Source: JBAXHO01 sp037138855 (GTDB lineage: Bacteria; Patescibacteriota; Dojkabacteria; B142; OLB20). Taken from it: DNA of 36,762 nt. Where the stretch lies: positions 1 through 36,762 of the forward strand of contig JBAXHO010000014.1 in the NCBI GenBank assembly GCA_037138855.1, written 5' to 3'. Under the pieces are notes generated by a model, which saw nothing but the letters and a program-made list of their open reading frames with translations, made no database searches and was not told the origin of the DNA. Both the position numbers and the translations under genes were made by a program. Positions 15,570 to 23,616 of the stretch are shown one piece after another (position 1 is the first letter of the stretch; every line of letters starts with the position of its first letter).

Positions 15570-16250
15570 TTATTTTTTCATTGGTGTTGTGAAGATGTAA
15601 CCTACACCGTGGATTGTTTTGATGAGATTTTGTTGAAATGGTTTATCCAGTTTTTCGCGAAGTCGGCTGATATATACGTCGATGATGCCTGGGGAGCGAT
15701 CACTATCATACGACCAGACATTGGCAATGATTTGTTCTCGGCTGAGAATCTCATCAGGGAAACGCATCAAAAAGCTCAAAACCTGCAATTCTTTTTGTTT
15801 TAAAATAATCAGGGTGTTGTTGTATTTCAAGGTATTACAACTATAATCAATTTCCATGCTGGCACATGCTACATTTTTTAATGTCGAGTGAGGTGGCCGC
15901 GTAAGTAGATGATCGATTCTTGCTTTTAATTCTCCGGCATGGAAAGGCTTTCCTAGATAGTCGTCAGCACCATGTTCCAGTCCGTTGATAATATTCTCAG
16001 GAGTTCTTTTTTCTGTGAGCATCAAGATCGGAGCATCGAAATTGGATCTTCTGAGAATCCCAAGTATCTGAATACCATTTTTCCCTGGAAGCATTAAGTC
16101 CAGAATGAGCAAATTGAAATTTGAGTGTTTTAGTTTGTAAAGACCGTCTTCGCCTGAAATAGCAAGCTCGACATGATATTGCCCACCCAGATATTCTTTG
16201 ATGCTTTTAGCAAGTTGAAAATTATCTTCAATAATTAAAATATTTCTCAT
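15570..16250 (-). CDS. OmpR/PhoB-type response regulator
   Basis: This 226-residue protein has a receiver domain (residues 1-115: acidic E8/D9, phosphoacceptor D51 in LLILDLMLPG, a Thr in LTEKR, a Lys in YLGKPF). A winged-helix Trans_reg_C domain follows (residues 127-224, with REQIIANVWSYD and VYISRLREKLD). All phosphorylation residues are present. The likely kinase partner is the convergent gene at 14753. It probably controls genes carrying the 17-mer at 14687 and 16304, one of which lies in its own divergent promoter region with the hexokinase-like gene. Confidence 0.92.
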   Translation of the reverse strand: MRNILIIEDNFQLAKSIKEYLGGQYHVELAISGEDGLYKLKHSNFNLLILDLMLPGKNGIQILGILRRSNFDAPILMLTEKRTPENIINGLEHGADDYLGKPFHAGELKARIDHLLTRPPHSTLKNVACASMEIDYSCNTLKYNNTLIILKQKELQVLSFLMRFPDEILSREQIIANVWSYDSDRSPGIIDVYISRLREKLDKPFQQNLIKTIHGVGYIFTTPMKK

Positions 16251-16303
16251 GGATTTTGGGATAATTAAATTTCTTTGATAATATCAGTAAAAAAAATAAA
16301 TTA

Positions 16304-16320
16304 CATTGTCATGCAATACA
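16304..16320. promoter_or_regulatory. Operator-like 17-mer, copy B
   Basis: CATTGTCATGCAATACA is the reverse complement of the 14687 copy with one mismatch. It is 46 bp before the chosen hexokinase start and 54 bp before the response regulator start, which fits a binding site for the neighbouring regulator. Confidence 0.55.
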
Positions 16321-16349
16321 AAATTCTTCAGAAAATGTATACTTATTCT

Positions 16350-17621
16350 ATGAAAATCCAGAAATTATTAAAACTCAATCCTTTTTCATTATCTCAATTG
16401 AGAGAAATTTCACACAGCTATTTGCATGAGCTGGGTGAGGCTTTGCAAGGAAGAAGCAAGGCGTTGGTAAATTTTAATTCCAGCTTGTTGCCAGCCACCA
16501 TTCCTAAGATCAATTTAGATGTTGAAATTTTATGCGTCGATATTGCCGGCTCACATTTACGTGTAGCTATCAATCAAATCAAAATTATTTCCGGAAAGAT
16601 TGTTGTTAATAAAATTTTGGCTAGCGAAGTTAGTCATTGGTCAATTAAAAATCTTGAATTACTACAATTCATTGATCAAACCAGTTTAGTAATCACCAAT
16701 TTTTTAAGGCAAAATAAATCTTATCATCCTGAGTATTTTGGAATTTCATTTTCATTTCCTTTTACACCGAGAAAAGTAGGTCACTTGATCGATGCTGATC
16801 GTTCAGGCTATTCTGATTTTTGGGGAAAGGGCTTTCATATTGGACATTCACAGCAAAATATTACTAAACTTTTGCGTGAAAAATTAGCAAAACAAGGTTA
16901 TGTTTTTTCACACTGGATCACAGTAAATGATACAGTTGCCTTACAAGTAGCTTGCCCAGGAAGTATTGTCGGAATAGTAGTTGGAACTGGTTTTAATCTT
17001 TCAGTGACTGGTGAAAAGCAAATTATTTATAATACACAAAGTCAGATATACCAGGAGGAGGTCATTACCAGGCTGGCTTCATTACCGGCAGAACAGTATT
17101 TGAAATATCTTATGAATAATCAAGCAGGATCTTTTGCTGAAGCATCAACTGCAATTAATGAAATTCAAATTTCCGGGAAATTTTTACCAAAGTTATTGCT
17201 GGAAGCATTACAGTTTTTACAGCTTGGAAATTCAGAAATATATCAAATAATTGAAACAGAGGAAGCTGCAATTTTTCAGAAAATTTTTTCAAAAGAGGAT
17301 TTGAGTATTTTATTTAAACAGAATTTGGGTCTTGAAATGCAGGCACAAATTAGATTAATCAGTGATTTATTATTTACAAGAAGTAGAGATCTTGTAGCAG
17401 CTGAAACCGCTGGTGCGATAATGTTTGCTAGAAAATATCAATTACACTCCGGGAAAAGTATTGTGGCAGTTGATGGAGCATTTTTTCAAAAAATTTCCGG
17501 GTATTTATTTGAAGTTGAGCAAAAAATTCAAAAGATTTTGGGAGATAATCAAATTGAATTACAATTAGTGCATAATTCCAGCTTATTAGGTGCCGGTTTG
17601 GCAACAAGTGTCGCTCAATAA
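16350..17621 (+). CDS. Hexokinase-family sugar kinase
   Basis: This 423-residue protein (from the ATG at 16350) belongs to the ASKHA fold. It has the motif order of eukaryotic-type hexokinases: a phosphate-1 loop DIAGSHLRVAI (where hexokinases have DLGGTNFRV), a sugar-binding GISFSFPFTP, the catalytic-region VNDTVA, then GIVVGTGFN, and a C-terminal adenosine loop region VAVDGAFFQ. The usual GGT of phosphate-1 is AGS, a notable deviation. It would phosphorylate a hexose, feeding glycolysis or sugar-nucleotide synthesis for the nearby glycosyltransferases. Three upstream in-frame ATGs exist; the chosen one fits the family's N-terminus best and lies after the operator-like site. Confidence 0.8.
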   Translation: MKIQKLLKLNPFSLSQLREISHSYLHELGEALQGRSKALVNFNSSLLPATIPKINLDVEILCVDIAGSHLRVAINQIKIISGKIVVNKILASEVSHWSIKNLELLQFIDQTSLVITNFLRQNKSYHPEYFGISFSFPFTPRKVGHLIDADRSGYSDFWGKGFHIGHSQQNITKLLREKLAKQGYVFSHWITVNDTVALQVACPGSIVGIVVGTGFNLSVTGEKQIIYNTQSQIYQEEVITRLASLPAEQYLKYLMNNQAGSFAEASTAINEIQISGKFLPKLLLEALQFLQLGNSEIYQIIETEEAAIFQKIFSKEDLSILFKQNLGLEMQAQIRLISDLLFTRSRDLVAAETAGAIMFARKYQLHSGKSIVAVDGAFFQKISGYLFEVEQKIQKILGDNQIELQLVHNSSLLGAGLATSVAQ

Positions 17622-17642
17622 TTTTTTTATTCTTTTATCTTT

Positions 17643-17677
17643 TTAAGCCAAAGGCTTACTCGCTTATGGCTGGAACT
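17643..17677. repeat. Dispersed 35-nt hairpin repeat, copy 1
   Basis: This sequence contains AAGCC-AAA-GGCTT and then GCTTATGGCTGG, allowing alternative stems. A second copy with two mismatches lies at 28081-28115 in the same orientation. The flanking bases (TTTATCT before, TTTTACC after) are also similar. Confidence 0.6.
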
Positions 17678-17754
17678 TTTACCGATTATTTTTTATCCTT
17701 GTCACCATCCTATCAGACAAGTTAAGATAGAAGTATGATTTTTATAAAAAATTG

Positions 17755-17895
17755 ATGCAAGGTATTTGTATTATTTCGTTGATATCTGCTGTAATTTCTT
17801 GCGTCGCCACTGTAATGATTAGTCTAGCAAGGCGTGATCCTCGTAAAAGTAAAGCAGTTCCCAATCCCAATATTGATATTACAATTGATATTTAA
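17755..17895 (+). CDS. Small single-helix membrane protein (46 aa)
   Basis: An ATG frame of 46 codons encodes a strongly hydrophobic N-terminal helix (CIISLISAVISCVATVMISL), then a basic ARRDPRKSK stretch and a short polar tail. That is the layout of a single-span membrane protein with a cytoplasmic C-terminus. It ends 12 bp before the GT2 gene on the same strand, so it may be the first gene of the glycan cluster. No family is recognised. Confidence 0.45.
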   Translation: MQGICIISLISAVISCVATVMISLARRDPRKSKAVPNPNIDITIDI

Positions 17896-17907
17896 TCTAG
17901 AGTAGTA

Positions 17908-18654
17908 ATGGTTTTAGTAAATATAATTATTCCCGTTTATAATGAAGCTGATCGTTTGCCTAAGACGTTAAAAGCTTTTTCCAATTATTTTGAGGCACAT
18001 CCTACTTACTCATATCACCTTAAAAAAAACACGCATTACATATTGAAAGTGATCTTCGTTCTTGATGGTTGTACTGATCAATCTGAAAAAATTATTAAAG
18101 AATTTTTAAAGCAGGAAAATATTTCGGGCAGTTGTTTGGTTTTAAAGAAAAATCAAGGCAAAGGTTTTGCTTTGCGTCAGGGAGTTTTAAAAAGTGCCGA
18201 AGCTGATTATTATTATCTGGCAGATGCTGATTTGTCTGCAAAATGGGATGTATTACCGCACTTTTTGGAATTAACAAAAACTAATAAGTATGATGCTGTT
18301 ATTGCTTCCCGGGCAGCAGCTGGAGCAAAAGTGCAAACAAAATTAGTGAAAAAAATTGCCGGGAGAATTTCTGCTCGGATTATCAATTTGATTTTAGGAA
18401 TTAAAGTAAATGATACCCAATGTGGTTACAAGTTGATCAATCGTCAGGTAAAAGATAAAATTTTTTCAAATCTGACAATTGACCGTTGGGGTTTTGATTT
18501 TGAGTTGCTTTATTTAATGAGAAAAGCAGGATTAACTATTAAAGAGCAGGGTATTACTTGGCAACATATACCGGAGAGTAATGTATCACCATGGTCGTAC
18601 TGGCAGACATTTTGGGAATTAATGCAAGTGAGAAGGGGGCGGCGGAAGAAATAG
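17908..18654 (+). CDS. GT2 glycosyltransferase (dolichyl-phosphate glucose synthase-like)
   Basis: This 248-residue GT-A fold enzyme has the usual motif order: IIPVYNEADRLPKTL at the N-terminus, DGCTDQS, NQGKGFALRQG, the metal-binding DADLS, and DTQCGYKL before a WGFDFELL acceptor motif. This set is characteristic of polyprenyl- or dolichyl-phosphate glucosyl/mannosyltransferases. It would make the lipid-phosphate sugar donor used by the GT-C enzymes that follow. It has no C-terminal membrane helices. The stop codon is inside the first unit of a heptanucleotide repeat array. Confidence 0.88.
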   Translation: MVLVNIIIPVYNEADRLPKTLKAFSNYFEAHPTYSYHLKKNTHYILKVIFVLDGCTDQSEKIIKEFLKQENISGSCLVLKKNQGKGFALRQGVLKSAEADYYYLADADLSAKWDVLPHFLELTKTNKYDAVIASRAAAGAKVQTKLVKKIAGRISARIINLILGIKVNDTQCGYKLINRQVKDKIFSNLTIDRWGFDFELLYLMRKAGLTIKEQGITWQHIPESNVSPWSYWQTFWELMQVRRGRRKK

Positions 18655-18745
18655 TATCAAGTATCAAGTATCATGTATCAAGTAGAAAGAGGAAATCCGG
18701 AATCTGGAATCCGGAGATTCGAAATTCGAGATTCGAGTTTCGCTT
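18651..18745. repeat. Heptanucleotide repeats after the GT2 gene
   Basis: The first array, AGTATCA-type units from the GT2 stop codon to about 18684, ends in AGTAGAAAG. The second, about 18696-18745, has 7-nt units that drift from CCGGAAT to TTCGAGA. Both have strict 7-nt spacing with different unit sequences. Confidence 0.75.
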
Positions 18746-18807
18746 AACTTCTCACTTCCACCTCATCATCGCAATGTGTATAATACTTTTAAATATTATC
18801 TTATGCT

Positions 18808-20541
18808 GTGAAAAATTTTCTTGCCAAAATTAACTGGAATATATTAATTCTTGTTGCCATTATTATTTGTGGTGCAATTTTAAGGTTTTATAATCTTAAA
18901 TGGGACGAGGGATATTATTTCCATCCGGATGAACGAAATATTGCCGGTGGAGTAGTTAATCTTGATCCAGCGAAAGGTGATTACAATCCTAATTTCTTTG
19001 CTTATGGGACATTACCGATTTATCTGGTTCGGATTTTTTCAGGAAATAACTATAATCAGGCTATTTATGTGGGGAGACAGTTCAGTGCATTTTTTTCGGT
19101 TCTTATCATACCGTTAGTTTATCTGATACTTGTTGAATTGTTCAAAAAGAAACTGCCTGTAGATTCGCGTGAGCCCAAATGGCTGCCATTGATTGGTAGC
19201 TTGCTGGTCGCATTTACACCAGGATTGATTCAGTTTGCCCATATTGCTACATTTGAAACATTTCTTACTTTTGAATATCTGGTAGTACTTTGGGCTTGTT
19301 TGAAATTAACAAATTCCGGTAGAAAATATTATTGGATTATTAGTATTGTACTCGGAGCTGCTATTGCTACCAAGATTGTGAGTCTGGCGATTATTCCAGT
19401 TTTTTTCTTTGCCCATTTTTTACGTGTTTGGAATAATAAAAAATGGACAAAATTTTCTCGAAAATTGTTACATTTAATTTTAAGTCCAAGTTTTTTACTG
19501 GCTTTAGTAGCTACAGTTTTTTTTACGTTTATTTTTTCGCCTTATGTAGTCCTCGATTATGCTAGTTTTCAAGGCGCGATGAATTATGAAGGACCGGTCG
19601 CCAGAGGTACGCTCCCGGTTTTTTATACACAGCAGTTTAAAGAAACAATTCCTTTTATCTATCAATTTTTAAAAGTTTTCCCTTTTATATTGGGTTGGCC
19701 ACTGACTATTTTAAGCTTTGTAGCAGTGATTTATCTGATCTGGTATTTATTTAAAAACTATTTTCAGGTAATTTTCAAGAAAAAACATCTGAAAGAACAA
19801 CAAATTATCCTAGTATTGTTGACTTTTTTGGGATATGGAATTTTACACTGGTATATGTATGTAAAATGGACCCGCTATATGATTCCGCTGATTCCTCTTT
19901 TAATAATTATCATGATTTATGCTTTTCCAATCATGTTTAAAAAGCTGCAGAAACGTTTTCCCAGAGTAGCTTTGGCTGTATTTTTAAGTCTGATCGGATT
20001 TTCAATTCTTCTAGGGTTCAATTATTTTACAATGTATTTAAAACCAGATCCCCGGATATTAGCAGCCAAAACTGAAAGTAAAAAAATCTCCAATCCTCAA
20101 GAAGTGAAGTTACTTTCAGAAATTTATGATATGGGAATTATCCCCTGGAATACCTCATTTAATGCGGGGAATATACAATTGTTTAATTTTTATGATTTAG
20201 ATGAACCTATTAGTACTGCTAGATTGGTGGAACTCCGAGCTGCGCTTGCTAAAGCAGACTATATTGTCTTGCCGAGTAATCGGATTTATTATACAAAATT
20301 ACGTTTAACGGAAAAGTATCCGCTTACTTATCAGTATTACACACAATTATTCAATGGCGATTTAGGATTTCAATTAGTTGGTGAGTATCGCCGCACGACA
20401 ATTTATGAAGATTTACGACAAAAAATCGCCCCACAAACGATAGAGCAGAAATATTTTCCAAGTATTTTTCAGCCAGATGAATCTTTTCACGTCTTTGATA
20501 GCCCCACAATTTTGGTTTTTAAAAGAACTAATGCGAAATAA
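18808..20541 (+). CDS. GT-C family membrane glycosyltransferase
   Basis: This is a 577-residue polytopic membrane protein with about 10-11 helices and a soluble C-terminal region of about 160 residues. Just after the first helix comes ILRFYNLKWDEGYYFHPDERN, cut here by an exposed loop; the HPDER acidic motif is the GT-C catalytic site. The start is a GTG at 18808; the ATG 5 bp upstream is out of frame and stops at once. It lies in the glycan cluster between the GT2 and GT4 genes. It is closely similar in layout to the gene at 23617 (same HPDER motif and a matching DYIVLPSNR/DYIVLSSNR stretch near the C-terminus), so the two are paralogues. Confidence 0.82.
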   Translation: MKNFLAKINWNILILVAIIICGAILRFYNLKWDEGYYFHPDERNIAGGVVNLDPAKGDYNPNFFAYGTLPIYLVRIFSGNNYNQAIYVGRQFSAFFSVLIIPLVYLILVELFKKKLPVDSREPKWLPLIGSLLVAFTPGLIQFAHIATFETFLTFEYLVVLWACLKLTNSGRKYYWIISIVLGAAIATKIVSLAIIPVFFFAHFLRVWNNKKWTKFSRKLLHLILSPSFLLALVATVFFTFIFSPYVVLDYASFQGAMNYEGPVARGTLPVFYTQQFKETIPFIYQFLKVFPFILGWPLTILSFVAVIYLIWYLFKNYFQVIFKKKHLKEQQIILVLLTFLGYGILHWYMYVKWTRYMIPLIPLLIIIMIYAFPIMFKKLQKRFPRVALAVFLSLIGFSILLGFNYFTMYLKPDPRILAAKTESKKISNPQEVKLLSEIYDMGIIPWNTSFNAGNIQLFNFYDLDEPISTARLVELRAALAKADYIVLPSNRIYYTKLRLTEKYPLTYQYYTQLFNGDLGFQLVGEYRRTTIYEDLRQKIAPQTIEQKYFPSIFQPDESFHVFDSPTILVFKRTNAK

Positions 20542-21652
20542 ACGGATATTGATTACCCTGACATATTATCTGCCAAATATTTCCGGGCTAACTAACTATG
20601 TGGAATTCCTGGCTAAAAATTTGGCTAGTAGGGGCTTGGAAATAAAAATTCTTTGTTCGCGTCATCTTAAGACACAAAAAAATTATCAGGAAAAAGATCA
20701 TATTCAAATTTTTCGGGAAAATATTCAGTTACGTATTGGGCGCGGTGCCTTGATGTTTTTTTATCCATGGAAAGCTTGGAAACTGGTGGGAGAATCAGAT
20801 ATTGTCAATCCTCATTTGCCACAGTTGGAGAGCATAATTGTGGCTATTTTTGCCAAATTACGGCGTAAGCAATTAATCGTTACTTACCATTCTGAAATTC
20901 CTTTTAACCAGAATATTTTAAATAATATCTTGGCAATATTACTACAAATTAATCATTTTTTTGTATTACTTTTGGCTGATCAAATTGTTACTAATTCTGA
21001 AGATTATGCAAAGCACTCAGCGATCCTTCACTTTTTTTCACGTAAGTTAAATTTTATTTTTCCTCCAGCTTATAACCCATATTTAAAATGGCAATTTCGA
21101 AACGAGATTCAAAAATCTCTACGGATTGGATTTGTCGGAAGAATTATTAAAGATAAAGGAATCGATACAATTTTGGCAGCGATTCCATTATTAAAAGAAA
21201 AATTTACTGATTTTAAATTTATTCTGGCTGGTCCACAACAGGAAGTAATTGGCGGACATTATGATCAGGATTTGCAGGCAAAATTAGAAAAAAATTCGCA
21301 TTATTTGGAAATCACAGGAAAGCTAAGTGATTCTGCATTAGCAGAGTTTTATCAGAGTCTTGATCTATTTGTATTTCCGAGCATTAATCGGTTGGAGTCA
21401 TTTGGTATGGCACAAATTGAAGCCATGTTGTCTGGTGTACCAGTAGTGGCTAGCGATTTACCTGGGGTGAGGGTACCGGTGCAAGTGACACAAATGGGTG
21501 TATTATTTAAGCCAGGATCAGCAGCTGATTTGGTCGATAAAATTCTTTATGTAGTAAACAATTATCAGAATATTATCGAAAATTATCCCAAGGTTAAGAA
21601 AAATTTTTCAAATTCAAAGTTTATCGATGAATATATAAATGAAATTTTTTAA
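20531..21652 (+). CDS. GT4 family glycosyltransferase
   Basis: This is a retaining GT-B glycosyltransferase of 373 residues from the ATG at 20531, which overlaps the previous gene by 11 bp. An upstream ATG (20477) would lie deep inside that gene and was rejected. The N-terminal acceptor domain begins ILITLTYYLPNISGLTNYVE. The donor domain has IGFVGRIIKDKGIDTIL, FILAGPQ, and the EX7E region with FVFPSINRLESFGMAQIEAM. It would transfer a nucleotide sugar to a lipid-linked or membrane-bound glycan on the cytoplasmic side, before export and GT-C extension. The protein looks complete. Confidence 0.9.
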   Translation: MRNKRILITLTYYLPNISGLTNYVEFLAKNLASRGLEIKILCSRHLKTQKNYQEKDHIQIFRENIQLRIGRGALMFFYPWKAWKLVGESDIVNPHLPQLESIIVAIFAKLRRKQLIVTYHSEIPFNQNILNNILAILLQINHFFVLLLADQIVTNSEDYAKHSAILHFFSRKLNFIFPPAYNPYLKWQFRNEIQKSLRIGFVGRIIKDKGIDTILAAIPLLKEKFTDFKFILAGPQQEVIGGHYDQDLQAKLEKNSHYLEITGKLSDSALAEFYQSLDLFVFPSINRLESFGMAQIEAMLSGVPVVASDLPGVRVPVQVTQMGVLFKPGSAADLVDKILYVVNNYQNIIENYPKVKKNFSNSKFIDEYINEIF

Positions 21653-21672
21653 AAAAAAATGCTTATTTATAT

Positions 21673-21804
21673 GTGGATTATAGTAGTAGTGTGATCTATG
21701 TTTTGGATAGTGGAGAGGAGATCAATAATCAGGTCAAAGCAAAATATTCTGACAGAAATTATTATAAAGGGTATTATTATACTGGAGCAATTATTCCATA
21801 TTAA
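21673..21804 (+). CDS. Possible small tyrosine-rich peptide or gene remnant
   Basis: A GTG-started frame of 43 codons encodes a polar, tyrosine-rich sequence (VLDSGEEINNQVKAKYSDRN, then YYKGYYYTGAIIPY). It stops 2 bp before the methyltransferase ATG. The frame is open further upstream without ATG, so it may be the tail of a lost gene rather than a complete one. Its placement flush with the next gene is the main argument for it. Confidence 0.25.
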   Translation: MDYSSSVIYVLDSGEEINNQVKAKYSDRNYYKGYYYTGAIIPY

Positions 21805-21806
21805 AA

Positions 21807-22607
21807 ATGATTATCAAAAATCGCTATATTCAGGCTTATCTCAAAACCAAACCGGCTTTCTTTGCCTTGATCCGTCCCCAGGAATTGGCACATTTTGCTG
21901 AATGTTTTGCGGATAAAAATCTAAAAGATAAAAAAATCCTAGACATCGGCTGTGGCGATGGCTTTTTCACGAGTATATTAGTGGAAGATTTTTTACAAAA
22001 ACCGCAGTTAACAGGAGTGGATATCAGTGCTTCAGTCTTAGAACAAGCGAAAAAGTGGCAGTTCTATCAGGATTTACAGGAATTTAATGGAGTGAAGTTA
22101 CCTTTCCCGGATAATAATTTTGATTATATCTTTTCTAATTGTGTGCTTGAGCATGTCGCCAGACTTCCGGAAAATTTAGTGGAAACCGCTCGTGTTTTAA
22201 AGCCAGGCGGATTTTACTATACTTCGGTGATGACCGATCAGTGGTCAGAATTTTTATTGGGTAGAAAGCTTTTTGGTAAACGTTACTCTGATTGGTTAAA
22301 TAAGAAACAGGTGCATCGTAATCTTTTGTCGCAAGCTGCATGGCAGAAACAGTTTACCGATGCTGGCTTTAAAGTGGTGGGGCAATACGGTTATTTCGAT
22401 AAACAATTGGCTAGAGAAAGTGAGATTTTACATTATTTATCTGTACCAACTTTGATCAGTTACAAATTATTTAAAAAGTACATTCTTTTTCCAGGATTTT
22501 TCGATATAGTAAGAATTGATAAAGTAATTCAAAAGTTACTTAATCGGAAATTTAAATCAGAGAATTCAGCTGCGATATTTTTTATTCTACAGAAGGAAAA
22601 TTATTAA
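21807..22607 (+). CDS. Class I SAM-dependent methyltransferase
   Basis: This is a 266-residue Methyltransf_11-type enzyme. Motif I is KILDIGCGDGFFTS (about residues 43-56) and the acidic strand-2 residue sits in GVDISASVLEQAK. Motif IV/post-I is FPDNNFDYIFSNCVLEHV and motif VI is RVLKPGG. The position between glycosyltransferase and radical SAM genes suggests that it methylates a sugar or lipid precursor of the surface glycan. The C-terminal ~70 residues are hydrophobic in part and may bind the membrane. The stop overlaps the next start by 1 bp, indicating coupling. Confidence 0.88.
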   Translation: MIIKNRYIQAYLKTKPAFFALIRPQELAHFAECFADKNLKDKKILDIGCGDGFFTSILVEDFLQKPQLTGVDISASVLEQAKKWQFYQDLQEFNGVKLPFPDNNFDYIFSNCVLEHVARLPENLVETARVLKPGGFYYTSVMTDQWSEFLLGRKLFGKRYSDWLNKKQVHRNLLSQAAWQKQFTDAGFKVVGQYGYFDKQLARESEILHYLSVPTLISYKLFKKYILFPGFFDIVRIDKVIQKLLNRKFKSENSAAIFFILQKENY

Positions 22608-23611
22608 TGATGGTAGATCAAATAGAATTTATTAAAAATATATTTTTGGCACTTCCTTTTGGAACTGATGTATTTAATTATCTATATTTAAAATATTTGT
22701 ATTTTCTAAAACGTAATCAGAAAACTATTGTAAGTTATCCTTTTCAAATATTTCAAATTGAGTTAACTAATCACTGTCCAATGAAATGCATTATGTGCCC
22801 GAGAACCTATAAGATGGATCGTAAACTAGGATTCATGAGTTTTGAACTCTATAAAAAAGCGATCGATGAATATATTGAAGTTAATCCCAAAGCAGCAAAG
22901 CGAAATCGTATCTGGTTACATCATTTTGGAGAAAGTTTATTGCATCCAAATTTTGAAAAATTTATTGAATATGCAAATTCTAAGGGGATGAAGCCTTGTA
23001 TTTCAATCAATCCATTTCTTTTAACTCAAAAGAATATTGAGAAATTATTAGTGTCAAAACCATATTTGCTTTATATTTCGCTTGATGGTCATGATGATGA
23101 ATCTTTTTATCAAATACGAGGCAAAAAGAATGCCTTTGAGATTTCAAAAAACAATTTACTCAGTTTTTTAGATCAAAAAATTAAAAGAAAATCTGCAATA
23201 ATTGTTCATCTTTCAATGATTAATTTTAAAGAAAATCAAGAAAGTATTCATACTATGAAGAAGTATTGGAAAACTATTAGAGGAATTGATAAAGTATTTA
23301 TTAAACCATTCGAAACTTTTGCAGGAGATGTGGAAAGTATTAACAAATATGCCAAGCAAAACAAAAATTTATCTCAAGAATCTATTTGCCGGTTTCCCTG
23401 GACTAGTATGTCATTAGCATGGGATGGCACGATTGTAGCTTGTTGTAGAGATTATAATAATATTCTTCCCTTAGGTAATCTAAATAATCAAAGTTTAACT
23501 GAGATATGGAATGGTAAAGCGATGCAATTTTTGAGAAAGACATTTATTAATAATAAAAACATTCTGCTTTGTAAGAAATGTGAACTTTTACATAATCCTC
23601 CTAAACTTTAA
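22607..23611 (+). CDS. Radical SAM protein with SPASM-type C-terminus
   Basis: This 334-residue protein has the radical SAM cluster C57-x3-C61-x2-C64 (NHCPMKCIMCPRT), preceded by the usual FQIELT strand. The C-terminal part has SPASM-like cysteines and motifs: SICRFPW, DGTIVACCRDYNN, LGNLNNQSLTEIWNG, and a final CKKC. SPASM enzymes use auxiliary iron-sulfur clusters to modify peptides, sugars or other small substrates. In a glycan cluster beside a methyltransferase, a sugar or lipid substrate is more likely than a peptide, but this is inference. The ATG overlaps the methyltransferase stop by 1 bp. A second ATG follows immediately and could be the true start. Confidence 0.9.
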   Translation: MMVDQIEFIKNIFLALPFGTDVFNYLYLKYLYFLKRNQKTIVSYPFQIFQIELTNHCPMKCIMCPRTYKMDRKLGFMSFELYKKAIDEYIEVNPKAAKRNRIWLHHFGESLLHPNFEKFIEYANSKGMKPCISINPFLLTQKNIEKLLVSKPYLLYISLDGHDDESFYQIRGKKNAFEISKNNLLSFLDQKIKRKSAIIVHLSMINFKENQESIHTMKKYWKTIRGIDKVFIKPFETFAGDVESINKYAKQNKNLSQESICRFPWTSMSLAWDGTIVACCRDYNNILPLGNLNNQSLTEIWNGKAMQFLRKTFINNKNILLCKKCELLHNPPKL

Positions 23612-23616
23612 CAAAT

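Noticed and set aside
20477..20530. Upstream start for the GT4 gene
   Set aside because: It lies within the previous gene, and the family N-terminus (ILITLTYYLPN) begins just after the ATG at 20531.
21698..21901. A 67-codon plus-strand frame before the methyltransferase
   Set aside because: It overlaps the methyltransferase start in another frame and has no protein-like features.
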